Source: Pantoea allii (GTDB lineage Bacteria > Pseudomonadota > Gammaproteobacteria > Enterobacterales > Enterobacteriaceae). From it: 64,000 nt of DNA. A model generated the notes under the pieces. It worked only from the letters and a program-made list of their open reading frames with translations. It searched no databases and was not told where the DNA came from. Below, piece by piece: positions 52,622-63,946 of this stretch. Within the stretch, counting starts at the first letter, position 1. The number at the start of each line of letters is the position of its first letter. A program made the position numbers and the translations under genes. The stretch is taken from NCBI RefSeq assembly GCF_002307475.1, contig NZ_NTMH01000020.1, forward strand, positions 28,070-92,069, written 5' to 3'.

Positions 52622-54049
52622 TTAGCGGAACAGCCTGCCATCACGCACCAGCTCGCGCGGGTAGCTGTTTTTAATGCGGCTACCAACACGTTTGGCCAGC
52701 CCGAGCGGCTGATGTTGATAGGTCACTATCATTTCGTCGAGGGTTGGCGCATTTTCAGGATAGATATCACGACCGCGATACCATTCTTCGGCTTCCGCCG
52801 TGCTCAACGCAAACGTCTGCTCAGGGCGCGGTGAGGCCAGCGCGATAACCGCCTCGTGTTGCCAGCGATAGCCTTTTGCAAAGGTCTCTGCCAGCTTCAG
52901 GCCAATCCGCGAGAAGCGCACCTTACCTAACAGCGGTGTAACCGCGGTCGGGAACAGCCAGATCTCTTTATCACGCTGCCAGAGCTGCAAACTGTCATCC
53001 CATTGAATGGCGACCTTCGCGGCTGCCTGCACAATCTCGCTTTCGAGCTTGCGGCTCAGGTGGCTAAACGGCAGCTTACCGACTTTATAAGTCGGTTCGG
53101 GCAAACGCTCGACGGACGCCGTTTTACGTAAGCGGGCGACGAAGAAACCTTCACTGTCAAACAGCTGAGGAAAAACGTGCAGGAAACCCTCAGGCGTGGC
53201 TGCCCGCTCCGCACCTGCGAACAATGACTGCAAGGGGGCAATTTCGACGGCATTCGGATAGCGCTCAAGTAGCCCGGCTACCACCTGTTGGTTCTCAATC
53301 TGATTCAGCGTACAGGTGGAGTACACCAGCGTACCGCCTGGCTTCAGGGCATGAAACGCGCTGTCAATCAGATCGCGCTGGGTAGCGGCAATATCATGGG
53401 TACTGGCAAGCGACCAGTTTTTCAGGGCATCAGCGTCTTTACGCATGACACCTTCGCCGGAGCAGGGCGCATCCAGCAAGATCGCATCAAACTGCTCCGG
53501 TAGCGCAGGTCCAAAGACGCGGGCATCAAAGTGCGTGAGTGCGCTATGGGTGACGCCGCAACGGGTAATATTGGCGTGCAACACTTTGACCCGGCTGGAG
53601 GAGAACTCATTGGCAAGGATGACGCCCTGGTTATGCATACAGGCGGCAATCTGGGTGGTCTTTGAGCCGGGTGCCGCGGCCATGTCCATGACGCTCATCG
53701 CATCGGGGTGCGCATCAAACAATGCCGTTACCGGCAGCATCGAGCTGGCTTCCTGGATATAGAACAGGCCGCTCAGATGCTCGGCGACGCTGCCCAATGG
53801 CAGGCTTTCATCCTCGCGGGTGATCCAGAATCCCTCTTTGCACCAGGGCACGGGCGTTAACTGCCAGCCGTAGTGGGCCGTTTGTGCCAGAAAGTCGCTC
53901 ACGCTGATCTTTAAGGTGTTAACCCGCAGGCTGCGGCGCAAAGGCTGCAGGCTGATATCCATAAACTGCTGCAGGCTGGTGTCATCGGGCAAACTCTGGC
54001 GTATCAGGTCGAGGAAGTCGTCAGGGAAGCGTGAGGCGGAGTCGGACAC
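52622..54049 (-). CDS. rsmF: 16S rRNA m5C1407 methyltransferase RsmF
   Basis: RsmF methylates C1407 of 16S rRNA with SAM. The 475-residue protein starts at a GTG ([20 protein letters not shown]); the frame is open to 54172, but that extension crosses the letB terminator hairpin and has no homology. SAM binding is at [15 protein letters not shown]; the two cysteines of RNA m5C methyltransferases are in [14 protein letters not shown] and [10 protein letters not shown]-terminal PUA-like domain ends [13 protein letters not shown]. Length is near E. coli (479). From here the E. coli-like order resumes. Confidence 0.95.
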   Translation of the reverse strand: MSDSASRFPDDFLDLIRQSLPDDTSLQQFMDISLQPLRRSLRVNTLKISVSDFLAQTAHYGWQLTPVPWCKEGFWITREDESLPLGSVAEHLSGLFYIQEASSMLPVTALFDAHPDAMSVMDMAAAPGSKTTQIAACMHNQGVILANEFSSSRVKVLHANITRCGVTHSALTHFDARVFGPALPEQFDAILLDAPCSGEGVMRKDADALKNWSLASTHDIAATQRDLIDSAFHALKPGGTLVYSTCTLNQIENQQVVAGLLERYPNAVEIAPLQSLFAGAERAATPEGFLHVFPQLFDSEGFFVARLRKTASVERLPEPTYKVGKLPFSHLSRKLESEIVQAAAKVAIQWDDSLQLWQRDKEIWLFPTAVTPLLGKVRFSRIGLKLAETFAKGYRWQHEAVIALASPRPEQTFALSTAEAEEWYRGRDIYPENAPTLDEMIVTYQHQPLGLAKRVGSRIKNSYPRELVRDGRLFR

Positions 54050-54089
54050 GGATAGGTTCTCTTTGAGGCAAAGGTGGCAGTGTAGCACG

Positions 54090-54121
54090 CAGAAAGAAAA
54101 CGGGCAGCCTGCGCTGCCCGT
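54090..54121 (-). terminator. Intrinsic terminator of letAB
   Basis: On the minus strand a 9-bp stem (ACGGGCAGC / GCTGCCCGT) with a 4-base loop is followed by TTTCTTTC, 6 bases after the letB stop. Confidence 0.85.
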
Positions 54122-54126
54122 CTGTC

Positions 54127-56766
54127 TTAAGGCTGATTCGGGTCCGGAATCGCCGTTCCCCAGTTCCGCCACGCTTTAGGCGGTTCATCCTGCAACAGGA
54201 AGTGTTTATCTGCGGTCGCCTGCGGAGCCAGCGGCACCGTTGGCGGCGTAGCAAACTGAATACCACCGCGAATAAACTGCTGGAAGGTGCCGGTTTTCAC
54301 CACACCACCAATCAGTCCAAAGTCCAGGTTGTAGCCAGAGGCCAGCCAGAACACGGAATTATTACGCACCAGATGTTGGTATTTCTTACTGATGCGCAGG
54401 GCGATCTGGACGCGGTCCGCCATATTACCCAGCGAGGTGCCGGTCACCGTACCCACTTCCACCCCGCGGAACAGCACCGGCGTCCCCAGTGACAGGGAAC
54501 CCGCCTCGGTGGCATCGACATAGATGTTCAGGCCGTTGAGGTAACGTGAGTCGGTAATGGTGCTTTCCTGCAGCTCAAACGTCCGCGCGCCACGGCCTTT
54601 ACCCGGATCGACGTTAACGTAGGGCTGCAGGATGGTTTCCAGATGATTGACGCCCGCAGCAGAAATCTCTGGTGACACGACGGAGAACCGGCTGTCGACA
54701 CGGGCGAAACTCTGGACATATTCAGGGTAAAGCACGGCTTTCGCCACCACCTGATTGTTGTCATTGCTCAGCGACAGTGACTCAATTTGCCCGACGTTAA
54801 TCCCCAGGTAGCGAATTGGCATACCGGCGGACAGTTTGCTGGCGTCATAGGTATGTAACGTAATCTGGCTGCCGACCGCACGGGCCGCAGTTTCAGACGG
54901 ATACAGCACCCGCTTAACGCCTTTATCAACTTTCGCGCCCGTCAGGTTATCAAAGCTGATGGCCCCTTTTAACGCACGGTTCAAAGGTGACGCCTGCACG
55001 GTTAAGCCGCTGCCGTTAAGCTGAACACGTGCGCCGCCTTCCGCCCAGAACACACTTTCGCCAGAGACCAGCTTGCGGTATTCCGGTTTGATGTGGACCG
55101 CAATATCAAACGCATCGGCTCGCGGCGTGACATTGGTAATTTCACCCACCTGGAATTTGCGATAGAGCACGATGGAGCCAGCCTGCACGTCAGGTAAGCT
55201 TTTGGCGGTCAGCATCAGTGTGGTTGACGGGCCATCGCCGGTAATACCTTCTTCTGCGCGTTCGGCATCGGCAAACAGCGGATAAGCCGTATTGGGTGCG
55301 CCTTGCTTACCCGGCTCCAGGCGAATGCCACCGTCAACCCATTCGCGGGCGCTGGCACCCAGCACCTGCATGCCATCCAGACCAAACTTCACGTCAAGAC
55401 GACTGTTGACAATGAATTTGCTGTCACCATGGACCAGTTGCCGCTGTTCAGGATCGACTGCGACCACAAAGTTAACGCCGTTTTCATCCAGATCCCGCGA
55501 AATTACCTGGCCAATTTTCAGGCCGTGCAACATCAGCGGCTGTCCCGCATCAATGCCATAGCTCTCGGGAGCACTGAGCTTAACCGTGAGGACATTGGGT
55601 TTTTGCAGTAACGTCTTGTTGGGCGCGACCACCGTGAAATGCTGCTGCGGCGCACCGTCGCCCGGCACCAGTTCAAAGGTGTTACCGGTGAGTAAGCTGC
55701 TCAGGCTGGTATCGGTAAGGCTGAGTTTAGGACTGCGCATCTCAATGCGGGTGCCTGCGCGCATCAGGCCCACGACCGACGGATCGATCGTCATCTCGCC
55801 CGTCACTTTACCGCCATCCTGCAAATTCAGCTTGGTCAGGGTGCCCACTTCTAAGCCCTGGTACATCAGCGGCGTCCGGTTTGCCGAGAGGTTATCCCCG
55901 CTGGGAAGATCAAGTGATATCAGCACGCCGCGCTGGCTGTGTGCCAGATCGGGATACAGCTGGTAGTTCTGATCGGTTTTCGCGGCTTCAGCGCCGTCAG
56001 GGGAGTCGAAGGCGATAGCGCCGTTGACCAGTGCCGCCAGGCTTTCAAGCTGGACTTTGGCACCGCTCAGGCTGACGTCAGCGTTCATCCCCGACACATT
56101 CCAGAAGCGGCTGTTGGTTTTCACCAGGTTCACGAAGCGACGTTCAATAAGGACGTCAATCGAAACGCCGTTATTTTGACCGTTGATGCTGTAATCATAA
56201 ACCCGACCTACCGGGATTTTACGGTAATACACCAGCGAGCCGGTATTCAGCGAGCCGAGGTCAGGTGAATGCAGGTGAATCATCAGTTCACCGGTGTTCA
56301 CGCGGTATTTGGGCTGGGTATCCAGTGCGGTGAAGGTGTCACTTTCTTTACCATCACCTGGCATCATGCCGATGTAGTTACCGCCAACCAGCGCGTCAAG
56401 ACCGGACACACCCGCCAGCGAGGCTTTCGGCGTGACCAGCCAGAACTGCGTATTTTCACGCAGCGCATCGCGCATATCGCTTTTGATGCTGGCTTTGATC
56501 TGAATCTTGCTGTAGTCATCGCTCAGATTGATGCCCTGCACCGTACCGACTTCCACGCCCTGATAGCGAATAGGCGTCCGCCCAGGCACGATGCCATCGG
56601 CCGTCTGGAAATTGATAGAAATGGTGGTGCCGCGCTCCTGAAAGCTTGTCCAGAGCAACCAGCCCGCAATCAGCATTGCGATAATGGGCAGAAGCCAAAA
56701 AGGCGAAATCTTACGCTTATTGCGCAGCGTAGCATTAGTCGGTGTAGTCGGCGTTTCCTGTTGCAT
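54127..56766 (-). CDS. letB: Envelope lipid transport MCE protein LetB (YebT)
   Basis: LetB is anchored in the inner membrane and forms a long hollow tube of seven stacked MCE rings that spans the periplasm and carries lipids between membranes. The 879-residue protein has an N-terminal helix (about 23-41, [17 protein letters not shown]) and repeated MCE modules whose starts are visible as [71 protein letters not shown] and [18 protein letters not shown] 56766 with GGGA upstream gives the E. coli length (877). Its 5' end overlaps letA by 32 bases. Confidence 0.96.
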   Translation of the reverse strand: MQQETPTTPTNATLRNKRKISPFWLLPIIAMLIAGWLLWTSFQERGTTISINFQTADGIVPGRTPIRYQGVEVGTVQGINLSDDYSKIQIKASIKSDMRDALRENTQFWLVTPKASLAGVSGLDALVGGNYIGMMPGDGKESDTFTALDTQPKYRVNTGELMIHLHSPDLGSLNTGSLVYYRKIPVGRVYDYSINGQNNGVSIDVLIERRFVNLVKTNSRFWNVSGMNADVSLSGAKVQLESLAALVNGAIAFDSPDGAEAAKTDQNYQLYPDLAHSQRGVLISLDLPSGDNLSANRTPLMYQGLEVGTLTKLNLQDGGKVTGEMTIDPSVVGLMRAGTRIEMRSPKLSLTDTSLSSLLTGNTFELVPGDGAPQQHFTVVAPNKTLLQKPNVLTVKLSAPESYGIDAGQPLMLHGLKIGQVISRDLDENGVNFVVAVDPEQRQLVHGDSKFIVNSRLDVKFGLDGMQVLGASAREWVDGGIRLEPGKQGAPNTAYPLFADAERAEEGITGDGPSTTLMLTAKSLPDVQAGSIVLYRKFQVGEITNVTPRADAFDIAVHIKPEYRKLVSGESVFWAEGGARVQLNGSGLTVQASPLNRALKGAISFDNLTGAKVDKGVKRVLYPSETAARAVGSQITLHTYDASKLSAGMPIRYLGINVGQIESLSLSNDNNQVVAKAVLYPEYVQSFARVDSRFSVVSPEISAAGVNHLETILQPYVNVDPGKGRGARTFELQESTITDSRYLNGLNIYVDATEAGSLSLGTPVLFRGVEVGTVTGTSLGNMADRVQIALRISKKYQHLVRNNSVFWLASGYNLDFGLIGGVVKTGTFQQFIRGGIQFATPPTVPLAPQATADKHFLLQDEPPKAWRNWGTAIPDPNQP

Positions 56767-57982
56767 GTGCATCCCAGAGCAGGCGGCTATCCAGCCACTC
56801 AACGGCCATAATGGTCAGGACAACAGCAGCGCCAAAGTAAAACGCGGCTGGTCCCATGGTAAAAGCCAGCAGTTGATCACGGTTGACCAACGACATGGTT
56901 AGTGAAATGACAAACAGATCCAGCATAGACCAGCGTCCAACCCAGGTAACAAAACGCAACAGACGAATGCGGGTTTTCATGCCTTGCTCGCAGCGGAAAT
57001 GGATACTGATCAGCAGCGCCAGCATCACCAGCACTTTGGTAAACGGGACTAAAATACTGGCGATAAATACCACGGCGGCCACGGGGACGTTACCGGAGGC
57101 CAGCGAAAGGATACCGGAGAAAATCGTGTCCTCCCGGCGCGAACCATTCAGATACACCACAGAAATCGGCAGCAGATTGGCCGGAATCAACAGCACGATA
57201 GAAGCGATCAGTGCGGCCCAGGATTTTTGTAAGCTGTGGCGACGCCGAAAGTCGAGCGGCGTATGACAGCGCGGACAGCGCCCGCGCGCATCAGGAATGT
57301 CGGTATAGTGGCAGTTGAGGCAGACCTGCAAATCGTCCCGGCGCGTCACCTGAGGCTGTTGTGGGTAAAAATGTTCCCAGAGTTGCTCCATGTTCAGATG
57401 GATCAGGGTTATCACGCTCAGCACGGTTAACGCCACATAGGCCACCAGCCCATAGCCCAGTTCAAGATCGGCATAATCCTGCACTTTGATTGAGGCCACG
57501 GCGATGCCAATCAAAAAAATATCCAGCATGACCCATTCTTTAAGCTTATCCAGCATCAACAACACCGGACGGAGGTTCATGCCTAAACGCTGACCCAGCG
57601 CCAGGTAGCCGAGGCCCGCCACCAGGGTGACCGGCGCACCGATAGTACAGAACGCCACCATCGAGGCCGTCAGAACATTGCCCTGCAGCGTCATCTGCAC
57701 GATGCCTTCCAGCACGCTGGCATTAATGCGCATGCCCAGGAGGCGAATGTCGATGAGCGGCATGCTAAAAGCAAAAGGCATCAGCACCAGCATGGTGGCC
57801 GCCATCGCCAGTAAACGCGTCATTGACCAGTCACGGCCGCTCACAATCTGCGCGTTGCAGCGGGGGCAGTGCGCTGACTGATGCGATTTCACATCTGGTA
57901 AGGAAAAAAGGGTATCGCATTGCGGACAACGCTGATAACGTGCGTGAGGCAATGTCTGGCTGATAGCGTGAATTTTCATCAT
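56735..57982 (-). CDS. letA: Envelope lipid transport membrane protein LetA (YebS, PqiA family)
   Basis: LetA is the inner membrane partner of LetB. The 415-residue protein has two PqiA modules, each starting with a cytoplasmic zinc ribbon: CPQCDTLF and CPRCNAQI near residues 17-45, and CLNCHYTD and CPRCHTPL near residues 215-240, each followed by four membrane helices with [24 protein letters not shown] and [20 protein letters not shown]. Two adjacent ATG codons (57982, 57979) are possible; no good ribosome binding site is seen. The gene heads letAB and is divergent from msrC. Confidence 0.95.
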   Translation of the reverse strand: MMKIHAISQTLPHARYQRCPQCDTLFSLPDVKSHQSAHCPRCNAQIVSGRDWSMTRLLAMAATMLVLMPFAFSMPLIDIRLLGMRINASVLEGIVQMTLQGNVLTASMVAFCTIGAPVTLVAGLGYLALGQRLGMNLRPVLLMLDKLKEWVMLDIFLIGIAVASIKVQDYADLELGYGLVAYVALTVLSVITLIHLNMEQLWEHFYPQQPQVTRRDDLQVCLNCHYTDIPDARGRCPRCHTPLDFRRRHSLQKSWAALIASIVLLIPANLLPISVVYLNGSRREDTIFSGILSLASGNVPVAAVVFIASILVPFTKVLVMLALLISIHFRCEQGMKTRIRLLRFVTWVGRWSMLDLFVISLTMSLVNRDQLLAFTMGPAAFYFGAAVVLTIMAVEWLDSRLLWDAHATGNADYTD

Positions 57983-58190
57983 TAAGTGCAAGTTTCGCTT
58001 ATTGTCATTAACGCAAAGGGTCAGTAAGACATCGCCTGGGTACCTGTCTTGGGTATCACGCTTCGATCCACAGAATGTTAAGGTTATAGTAACTAACGCT
58101 ATGATTCACCTTATGGCTATGGATTTTTAGTGCTTATTTTTAACAAGCGGAGTGGTTAGCCGCTCGGATGTCACTAGTAACGGTTGAATA

Positions 58191-58691
58191 ATGAACAAAA
58201 CTGCCTTTTACGCCGATTTAGATCGCGATATGCGCGCCTTACTGGCGGGAGAAACGGCGTTCCTCGCCGCGATGGGTAATTTTAGCGCGCTGTTGTATGA
58301 ACGTCTTGAAGGCGTGAACTGGGCAGGCTTCTACCTGCTGACGGAAGCGGACACGCTGGTACTTGGCCCGTTCCAGGGTAAGATTGCCTGCGTCCGCATT
58401 CCGGTGGGTAAAGGAGTTTGTGGTACGGCACTGGCGCAGGAACAGGTTCAGCGTGTTGATGATGTCCATGCTTTCCCCGGACACATCGCCTGCGATGCGG
58501 CCAGTAATGCAGAAATTGTGATTCCTCTGAAAATAAACGGTCAGGTTGTCGGCGTTCTGGACATCGACAGCGTGGAATACAATCGCTTTGATAGTGAAGA
58601 TGAAAAAGGGCTGGTCGCCTTGACTAACGGGCTTTGCGACGTGCTCGCGAACAGTGACTTAGAAAAATATTTGCAACTGACGCGCAGCTAA
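58191..58691 (+). CDS. msrC: Free methionine-(R)-sulfoxide reductase MsrC
   Basis: MsrC reduces free L-methionine-(R)-sulfoxide. The 166-residue GAF-domain protein carries the three redox cysteines of the family: Cys67 (GKIACVRIP), Cys77 (KGVCGTALA) and Cys101 (GHIACDAAS), plus the substrate-contact acidic residues in LDIDSVEYNRFD. Length equals that of E. coli YebR after start correction (165). It stands between letA and proQ, both conserved neighbours, with about 200 bases of upstream region shared with letA. Confidence 0.95.
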   Translation: MNKTAFYADLDRDMRALLAGETAFLAAMGNFSALLYERLEGVNWAGFYLLTEADTLVLGPFQGKIACVRIPVGKGVCGTALAQEQVQRVDDVHAFPGHIACDAASNAEIVIPLKINGQVVGVLDIDSVEYNRFDSEDEKGLVALTNGLCDVLANSDLEKYLQLTRS

Positions 58692-58787
58692 TCGACTGGA
58701 TTGCATGGCATTTGGCGATGTTGTCATTATAATGTCGCCTGTTCATGCCTGCTCTGGTCGGCAAACCCGTAGTAATCAGGAAATTTC

Positions 58788-59489
58788 ATGGAAAATCAAC
58801 CTAAGTTGAATAGCAGTAAAGAAGTCATTAGCTTTCTGGCGGAGCGCTTTCCGCACTGCTTTAGCGCTGAAGGTGAAGCGCGTCCGCTCAAAATCGGTAT
58901 CTTTCAGGATCTGGTAGAGCGCGTTCAGGGCGAAATGAACCTGAGCAAAACGCAGTTGCGTTCGGCCCTGCGCCTTTATACCTCCAGCTGGCGTTATCTC
59001 TACGGTATCAAAGCGGGCGCAACCCGCGTGGATCTCGATGGAAACCCATGTGGTGTGCTCGATGAGCAGCACGTGGAGCATGCCCGCAAGCAGCTTGAAG
59101 ATGCGAAAGCGCGTGTTCAGGCACAACGCGACCAGCAGCGAGCCGCGCGTCGTGAAGCCGGTGAAGGCGAAGAAGGTGCATCTGCACCACGTCGCCCACG
59201 TAAACCTGCTCCGCGTAAACCGGCAGAAGGCGAGGCCGCGCGTAAGCCGCGTCCACAGTCCGCTGAGCGTCCTACTGCATCACAGAATCGCAAACCGGCA
59301 CCACGCCCGGAGCAGCAGACTAAACCCATCACTGATACCTCAACTTTGCAACCCGGCCAGAGTATTAAAGTTAAAGCAGGCAAAAGTGCGATGGACGCGA
59401 CCGTTCTGGAAGTATCAAAAGACGGCGTCCGGGTGCAGCTCGCTTCCGGCATGGCAATGATTGTGCGCGCAGAACATTTGCAGTTCTGA
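58788..59489 (+). CDS. proQ: RNA chaperone ProQ
   Basis: ProQ is a global RNA-binding protein that stabilises sRNAs and mRNA 3' ends and affects ProP osmoprotectant transport. The 233-residue protein has the FinO/ProQ domain (about 1-120: [35 protein letters not shown]), a basic Pro/Arg/Ala-rich linker (about 125-185) and a Tudor-like C-terminal domain ([20 protein letters not shown]). E. coli ProQ has 232 residues. It is followed 19 bases later by prc, the conserved pair. Confidence 0.97.
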   Translation: MENQPKLNSSKEVISFLAERFPHCFSAEGEARPLKIGIFQDLVERVQGEMNLSKTQLRSALRLYTSSWRYLYGIKAGATRVDLDGNPCGVLDEQHVEHARKQLEDAKARVQAQRDQQRAARREAGEGEEGASAPRRPRKPAPRKPAEGEAARKPRPQSAERPTASQNRKPAPRPEQQTKPITDTSTLQPGQSIKVKAGKSAMDATVLEVSKDGVRVQLASGMAMIVRAEHLQF

Positions 59490-59508
59490 AACGGAGGCTG
59501 ACCCCGGC

Positions 59509-61554
59509 ATGAACACCCTTTTAAAAGTTGGATTGATCGCGGGCCTGCTGTTGTCAGGCCCTTCCTTTGCGGCCGAGAACATCACGCGTGCCGATCAAAT
59601 TCCTCAATTGCACGAGGACCCGCAGGATCCGACGGTGAGCGAGCGTGTGACCTCGCGGTTTACCCGTTCTCACTACCGCCAGTTCGATCTTGACGGTACG
59701 TTTTCCGCTAAGATTTTTGATCGCTACCTGAATATGCTCGACTACAGCCACAACGTATTGTTGGCGTCGGATGTCGCGCAGTTTGCCAGCAAGAAAGCCC
59801 AACTGGGTGATGAGCTGCGTAGCGGTAAACTGGATATTTTCTACGATCTTTATAATCTGGCGCAGAAACGCCGCTTTGAGCGCTATCAGTATGCGCTCAC
59901 GGTGCTGGCTCGCCCGATGAACTTTTCCGGCAATGACACGATCGATATTGACCGTGCTAAAGCTCCGTGGCCGAAAGATCAGAGCGAGTTAAATGCGCTG
60001 TGGGACGCCAAGGTCAAATACGATGAGCTGAGCCTTAAACTCGCCGGGAAAGACGAAAAAGAAATTCGTGAAGTGCTGACCAAACGTTATAACTTTGCGA
60101 TACGCCGTCTGGCGCAGAGCAACAGTGAAGATGTGTTCCAGCTGGCCATGAATTCGTTTGCACACGAAATCGATCCGCACACCAACTATCTCTCGCCGCG
60201 TAATACCGAGCAGTTCAATACTGAAATGAGTTTGTCGCTCGAAGGTATTGGTGCCGTGTTGCAGATGGATGATGACTATACCGTTATCAACTCGATGGTG
60301 GCAGGCGGTCCGGCGGCGAAAAGCAAAGCCATTACCGTTGGCGACCGGATTGTCGGCGTCGGTGAGCCGGGCAAGCCAATGGAAGACGTGATCGGCTGGC
60401 GTCTGGATGATGTGGTCGCCAAAATTAAAGGGCCGAAAGGCAGCAAGGTTCGCCTTGAGGTTCTGCCTGCAGGCAAAGGCACCAAGACCCGCATTGTGAC
60501 GTTAACGCGTGAGAAAATCCGTCTGGAAGATCGCGCCGTTAAAATGAGCGTTCATAACGTCGGTAAACAGAAAGTCGGCGTGCTGGACATTCCGGGCTTC
60601 TATGTTGGCCTGACCGATGACGTTAAGGTCCAGCTGCAGAAACTGCAGAAGCAGAATGTGGACAGCATTGTTATTGACCTGCGTACCAACGGCGGCGGTG
60701 CGCTGACCGAAGCGGTTTCGCTTTCCGGCCTGTTTATACCCAGCGGCCCGGTTGTGCAGGTGCGTGATAACAACGGCCACGTGCGCCAGGACAGCGACAA
60801 CGACGGCATTGTTTACTATAAAGGCCCGCTGGTGGTGCTGGTTGATCGCTTCAGTGCTTCAGCATCAGAAATCTTCGCGGCTGCCATGCAGGATTATGGA
60901 CGTGCGCTGATTGTTGGCGAGCCGACGTTTGGTAAAGGTACCGTTCAGCAGTATCGTTCTCTGAACCGGATTTACGATCAGATGCTGCGCCCGGAATGGC
61001 CGGCACTGGGTTCGGTGCAGTACACGATTCAGAAGTTCTATCGCATCAACGGTGGCAGTACTCAGCGCAAAGGCGTTACGCCTGACCTGCTGATGCCGAC
61101 CGGCGTAGAAGCGGCAGAAACGGGCGAGAAGTTTGAAGATAACGCGTTACCGTGGGACAGCATTACGGCCGCCACGTACACCAGGACCGGTGATGTCAAA
61201 GCGCTGGCACCGCAGCTGACCAAAGAACACGACGAACGTATCGCTAAAGATCGCGAGTTCCAGTACATCATGAAGGACATCGCTCGCTTTAATGCCATGA
61301 AAGACAAACGCAATATCGTGTCACTCAATCTTGCCCAGCGTGAGAAAGAGAATCACGAAGAAGATGCACTGCGTCTGGAACGGATTAATGCGCGCTATCA
61401 GGCTGAAGGTAAAAAGCCGCTGAAAAGCCTGGATGATTTACCGAAGGACTATAAAGAGCCCGATCCTTATCTGGATGAAACGGTCAAAATTGCCAATGAT
61501 CTGGCGCAACTGGAGAAGTCATTACCCGACGCTCCCGCGGCAAAGACCAACTAA
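59509..61554 (+). CDS. prc: Periplasmic tail-specific protease Prc
   Basis: Prc degrades periplasmic proteins with apolar C termini, including the hydrolase MepS with the help of NlpI, and trims FtsI. The 681-residue precursor has a signal peptide (LLKVGLIAGLLLSGPSFAA). A PDZ domain at about 240-330 (LSLEGIGAVLQMDDDYTVI) precedes the S41 catalytic domain, with the serine in RFSASASEIFAAAMQ and the lysine in GEPTFGKGTVQQY. ATG 59509 with GGAGG upstream is chosen; an earlier GTG/ATG frame lies inside proQ. Length is as in E. coli (682). Confidence 0.97.
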   Translation: MNTLLKVGLIAGLLLSGPSFAAENITRADQIPQLHEDPQDPTVSERVTSRFTRSHYRQFDLDGTFSAKIFDRYLNMLDYSHNVLLASDVAQFASKKAQLGDELRSGKLDIFYDLYNLAQKRRFERYQYALTVLARPMNFSGNDTIDIDRAKAPWPKDQSELNALWDAKVKYDELSLKLAGKDEKEIREVLTKRYNFAIRRLAQSNSEDVFQLAMNSFAHEIDPHTNYLSPRNTEQFNTEMSLSLEGIGAVLQMDDDYTVINSMVAGGPAAKSKAITVGDRIVGVGEPGKPMEDVIGWRLDDVVAKIKGPKGSKVRLEVLPAGKGTKTRIVTLTREKIRLEDRAVKMSVHNVGKQKVGVLDIPGFYVGLTDDVKVQLQKLQKQNVDSIVIDLRTNGGGALTEAVSLSGLFIPSGPVVQVRDNNGHVRQDSDNDGIVYYKGPLVVLVDRFSASASEIFAAAMQDYGRALIVGEPTFGKGTVQQYRSLNRIYDQMLRPEWPALGSVQYTIQKFYRINGGSTQRKGVTPDLLMPTGVEAAETGEKFEDNALPWDSITAATYTRTGDVKALAPQLTKEHDERIAKDREFQYIMKDIARFNAMKDKRNIVSLNLAQREKENHEEDALRLERINARYQAEGKKPLKSLDDLPKDYKEPDPYLDETVKIANDLAQLEKSLPDAPAAKTN

Positions 61555-61570
61555 CGGCATAAGATTGACG

Positions 61571-61601
61571 AAAAGCACCGCTCAGCGCGGTGCTTTTTTT
61601 T
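61571..61601 (+). terminator. Intrinsic terminator of proQ-prc
   Basis: An 11-bp stem (AAAAGCACCGC / GCGGTGCTTTT) with a 5-base loop runs into a T-rich tail. Confidence 0.93.
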
Positions 61602-61685
61602 ATCATTAATTTGGCAGTGATTAGCGAAGTTAATGTGTTCTTCCGGGCGGTTTTCGGCAGGTTACGCGGAAGGTTGTGTCATATT

Positions 61686-61751
61686 GTAAAGTTATGTCTT
61701 TTTAGGCACTTAAACGTTAAGGTCGCTTGAAAACCCGCGTAATGCTCATAG
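61686..61751 (+). promoter_or_regulatory. Candidate heat-shock promoter and CpxR-like half-site of htpX
   Basis: CTTGAAA at 61726-61732 matches the sigma 32 -35 box, and GCTCATAG at 61744-61751 loosely fits its -10 (CCCCATNT) at 11-base spacing. GTAAA-N5-GTCTT at 61686-61700 has one perfect and one degenerate CpxR half-site. E. coli htpX is under both heat-shock and Cpx control, which fits. The rest of 61602-61801 shows nothing more. Confidence 0.5.
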
Positions 61752-61801
61752 GATATGTATCCGCGCATGAGCGCATGAACTACTGAGGAAGATTAACCGT
61801 T

Positions 61802-62683
61802 ATGATGCGTATTGCTCTTTTCCTGCTGACCAACCTGGCTGTGATGTTGGTATTCGGGCTGATTCTCAGCCTGACAGGAATTCAGTCAAGCAGTGTTCAG
61901 GGCCTGATGATAATGGCAGGTCTGTTTGGCTTCGGCGGTGCGTTTGTCTCACTGCTGATGTCGAAGTGGATGGCGCTCCGTTCGGTCGGTGGTGAAGTGA
62001 TTGAACAACCACGCAATGAAACCGAGCGCTGGTTACTTGAGACCATTGGCCGCCAGGCACAGCAAGTGGGCATCGCGATGCCACAGGTCGCTATTTACCA
62101 CGCGCCGGATATCAATGCGTTTGCAACCGGTGCGCGACGTAATGCTTCCCTCGTCGCCGTTTCTACCGGCCTGCTGCAAAACATGAGCCGGGATGAGGCG
62201 GAGGCCGTGCTGGCGCATGAAGTTGCGCACATTGCGAACGGCGACATGATTACCATGACGCTGATTCAGGGTGTGGTGAACACCTTTGTTATCTTTGTGT
62301 CGCGCATCCTGGCACAGATTGCGGCCGGTTTTATGTCCGGCAACCGTGATGGTGAAGAAAGCAGCAACGGTAATCCGCTGGTGTACTTTGCCGTTTCCAT
62401 GGTGCTTGAGCTGGTGTTTGGTATCCTTGCCAGCATTATTACCATGTGGTTTTCACGCCATCGTGAATTCCATGCCGATGCCGGTTCGGCCAAACTGGTT
62501 GGGCGCGAGAAGATGATTGCGGCTTTGCAGCGTCTGAAAACCAGCTATGAGCCGCAGGAACCCAGCAGCATGATGGCGTTTTGTATCAACGGCAAAGGAA
62601 AGTCATTTAGCGAACTCTTTATGTCGCATCCGCCGTTAGACAAACGTATCGAAGCGCTGCGTAGCGGCGAATATCTGAAGTAA
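61802..62683 (+). CDS. htpX: Membrane zinc metalloprotease HtpX
   Basis: HtpX degrades misfolded inner membrane proteins together with FtsH. The 293-residue protein equals the E. coli length and has membrane helices at about 4-25 and 33-52 and two further ones around 155-180 and 190-215. The zinc motif HEVAH covers residues 139-143 and the third ligand glutamate is in [27 protein letters not shown] precedes the double ATG. The stop is followed after 2 bases by the end of an IS3-family element, so any native terminator and the usual downstream genes have been displaced. Confidence 0.97.
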   Translation: MMRIALFLLTNLAVMLVFGLILSLTGIQSSSVQGLMIMAGLFGFGGAFVSLLMSKWMALRSVGGEVIEQPRNETERWLLETIGRQAQQVGIAMPQVAIYHAPDINAFATGARRNASLVAVSTGLLQNMSRDEAEAVLAHEVAHIANGDMITMTLIQGVVNTFVIFVSRILAQIAAGFMSGNRDGEESSNGNPLVYFAVSMVLELVFGILASIITMWFSRHREFHADAGSAKLVGREKMIAALQRLKTSYEPQEPSSMMAFCINGKGKSFSELFMSHPPLDKRIEALRSGEYLK

Positions 62684-62723
62684 ACTGACTAGTCCTGGCA
62701 TAGGTTGACACTTTTTTTATCTT

Positions 62724-63572
62724 TTAAAACGCCTGATGTACCTCATCAGGCGTTTTGTATTTTAATGACAGATGAGGACGCTGGCTGTTATAGATCCTGA
62801 CTGACTCACTGACCATCCTGCCTGCCTGCACCACGTCTGCCGGACGCGTAATCAGTAATTCATTTTTCAGTATGCCGTTAACCCTTTCTGCCAGCGCATT
62901 CTGATAGCAGTCGTAGCCGTCCGTCATTGAACAGACAAGACCGTGTTTTTTATGCACTGACTGATACATTGCCGAACAGTACTGAAGTCCGCGATCTGAG
63001 TGGTGGATCAGGCGGCCCTTTCCCTGCCGCTCCCTCAGTGCCATTTGCAGCGCCTTAATAACGTGTTCCGTATGCAGACTTTCATGAACATGATACCCCA
63101 CGATTTTTCGTGAGAAAGCGTCCGTTACCAGACTGATGTAGGCCATACCTGTTCTTACCGGAAGCCAGGTGATGTCGGCAACCCATACCTGCTCCGGACC
63201 GGAGATTACCGTCTGCTCCGGCCCCGCTTTCAGCAGATTCGGATGTCTGTAAAAATGATGACGGCTGTTCGTTGTTTTATGATAAGCCCTTGCCGGATGA
63301 ACCAGTAACCGGGCTTCCCGCAGCACAGCGAACAGACTGTCCCGCCCGATATGCAATGCGGCATCTTCCCGCTCGTTAAGAATATGCTGCAGTTTCCGGG
63401 TACCCAGGCGGGGCTGCTGTAACCTGATAAGTCTGACTTCTTCAGTAATGCGGTGTGCCTTTTCAGCCCTGCGCATTTCACGCCGGCATCCCTGATACCA
63501 GGCCTGACGGCTTATCTTTAAATACCGGCAGACCCTGACGACAGTCAGTTTCAGGGATTGTGTCTGTGCTTT
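62724..63572 (-). CDS. IS3-family transposase, OrfB (DDE integrase domain)
   Basis: OrfB is the catalytic half of the transposase, normally made as an OrfAB fusion by -1 frameshifting. The rve integrase core has its three acidic residues in VWVADITWLP, LIHHSDRGLQYCS and NALAERVNGILKNELL, and the N-terminal HTH_21 segment reads AHRITEEVRLIRLQ. The ATG-initiated part is 62724-63476; the frame is open upstream to the likely shift site at an A-AAG tetramer (63569-63572), giving 282 residues. No stop or frameshift disrupts it, so transposition competence is possible. Confidence 0.9.
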   Translation of the reverse strand, partial: KAQTQSLKLTVVRVCRYLKISRQAWYQGCRREMRRAEKAHRITEEVRLIRLQQPRLGTRKLQHILNEREDAALHIGRDSLFAVLREARLLVHPARAYHKTTNSRHHFYRHPNLLKAGPEQTVISGPEQVWVADITWLPVRTGMAYISLVTDAFSRKIVGYHVHESLHTEHVIKALQMALRERQGKGRLIHHSDRGLQYCSAMYQSVHKKHGLVCSMTDGYDCYQNALAERVNGILKNELLITRPADVVQAGRMVSESVRIYNSQRPHLSLKYKTPDEVHQAF

Positions 63573-63946
63573 CGCGATAAGGACGCTAACTGCTTCTTTG
63601 TGAGTGTGGCACCGAATTCGGTGTTCATCACCTTCACGACAGCTTCAAAAAACTGCGCTTTAACTTCGGATTCAGCCAGTTGCTGCTCAAGCTCTTTGAT
63701 TCGCTGTTCAGGTGTGAGGGGGAGAGATTTTGTCATGTTTCCTCCACGGGTGGTGCGCTGCCGGGATGACTGCCAGTCCAGATGACCGTATTTACGTAAC
63801 CACATGAGCACGGTGGAACATCCCTGGATGCCGTAGCGTTCCTGAGCCTGGCGGTAAGTCATCTCGCCTTTTTCAACCTGCTCCACGACTGCCAGCTTAA
63901 AAGACAGAGAGTAATCCCGCTGAGTGCGTTTAACATACTGTTTCAT
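63551..63946 (-). CDS. IS3-family transposase, OrfA (helix-turn-helix subunit)
   Basis: OrfA (131 residues from ATG 63946) is the DNA-binding half. The helix-turn-helix lies at about 12-50 (SLSFKLAVVEQVEKGEMTYR, with QERYGIQGCSTVLMWLRKYG) and a leucine-zipper-like coiled coil at about 80-110 (RIKELEQQLAESEVKAQFFE). GAGGAGAATGTG precedes the ATG. Its last codons overlap the OrfB frame, where the A-AAG motif at codon for Lys near the end allows a -1 slip. The first bases of the gene lie about 50 bases from the right inverted repeat. Confidence 0.9.
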   Translation of the reverse strand: MKQYVKRTQRDYSLSFKLAVVEQVEKGEMTYRQAQERYGIQGCSTVLMWLRKYGHLDWQSSRQRTTRGGNMTKSLPLTPEQRIKELEQQLAESEVKAQFFEAVVKVMNTEFGATLTKKQLASLSRKHRHNP

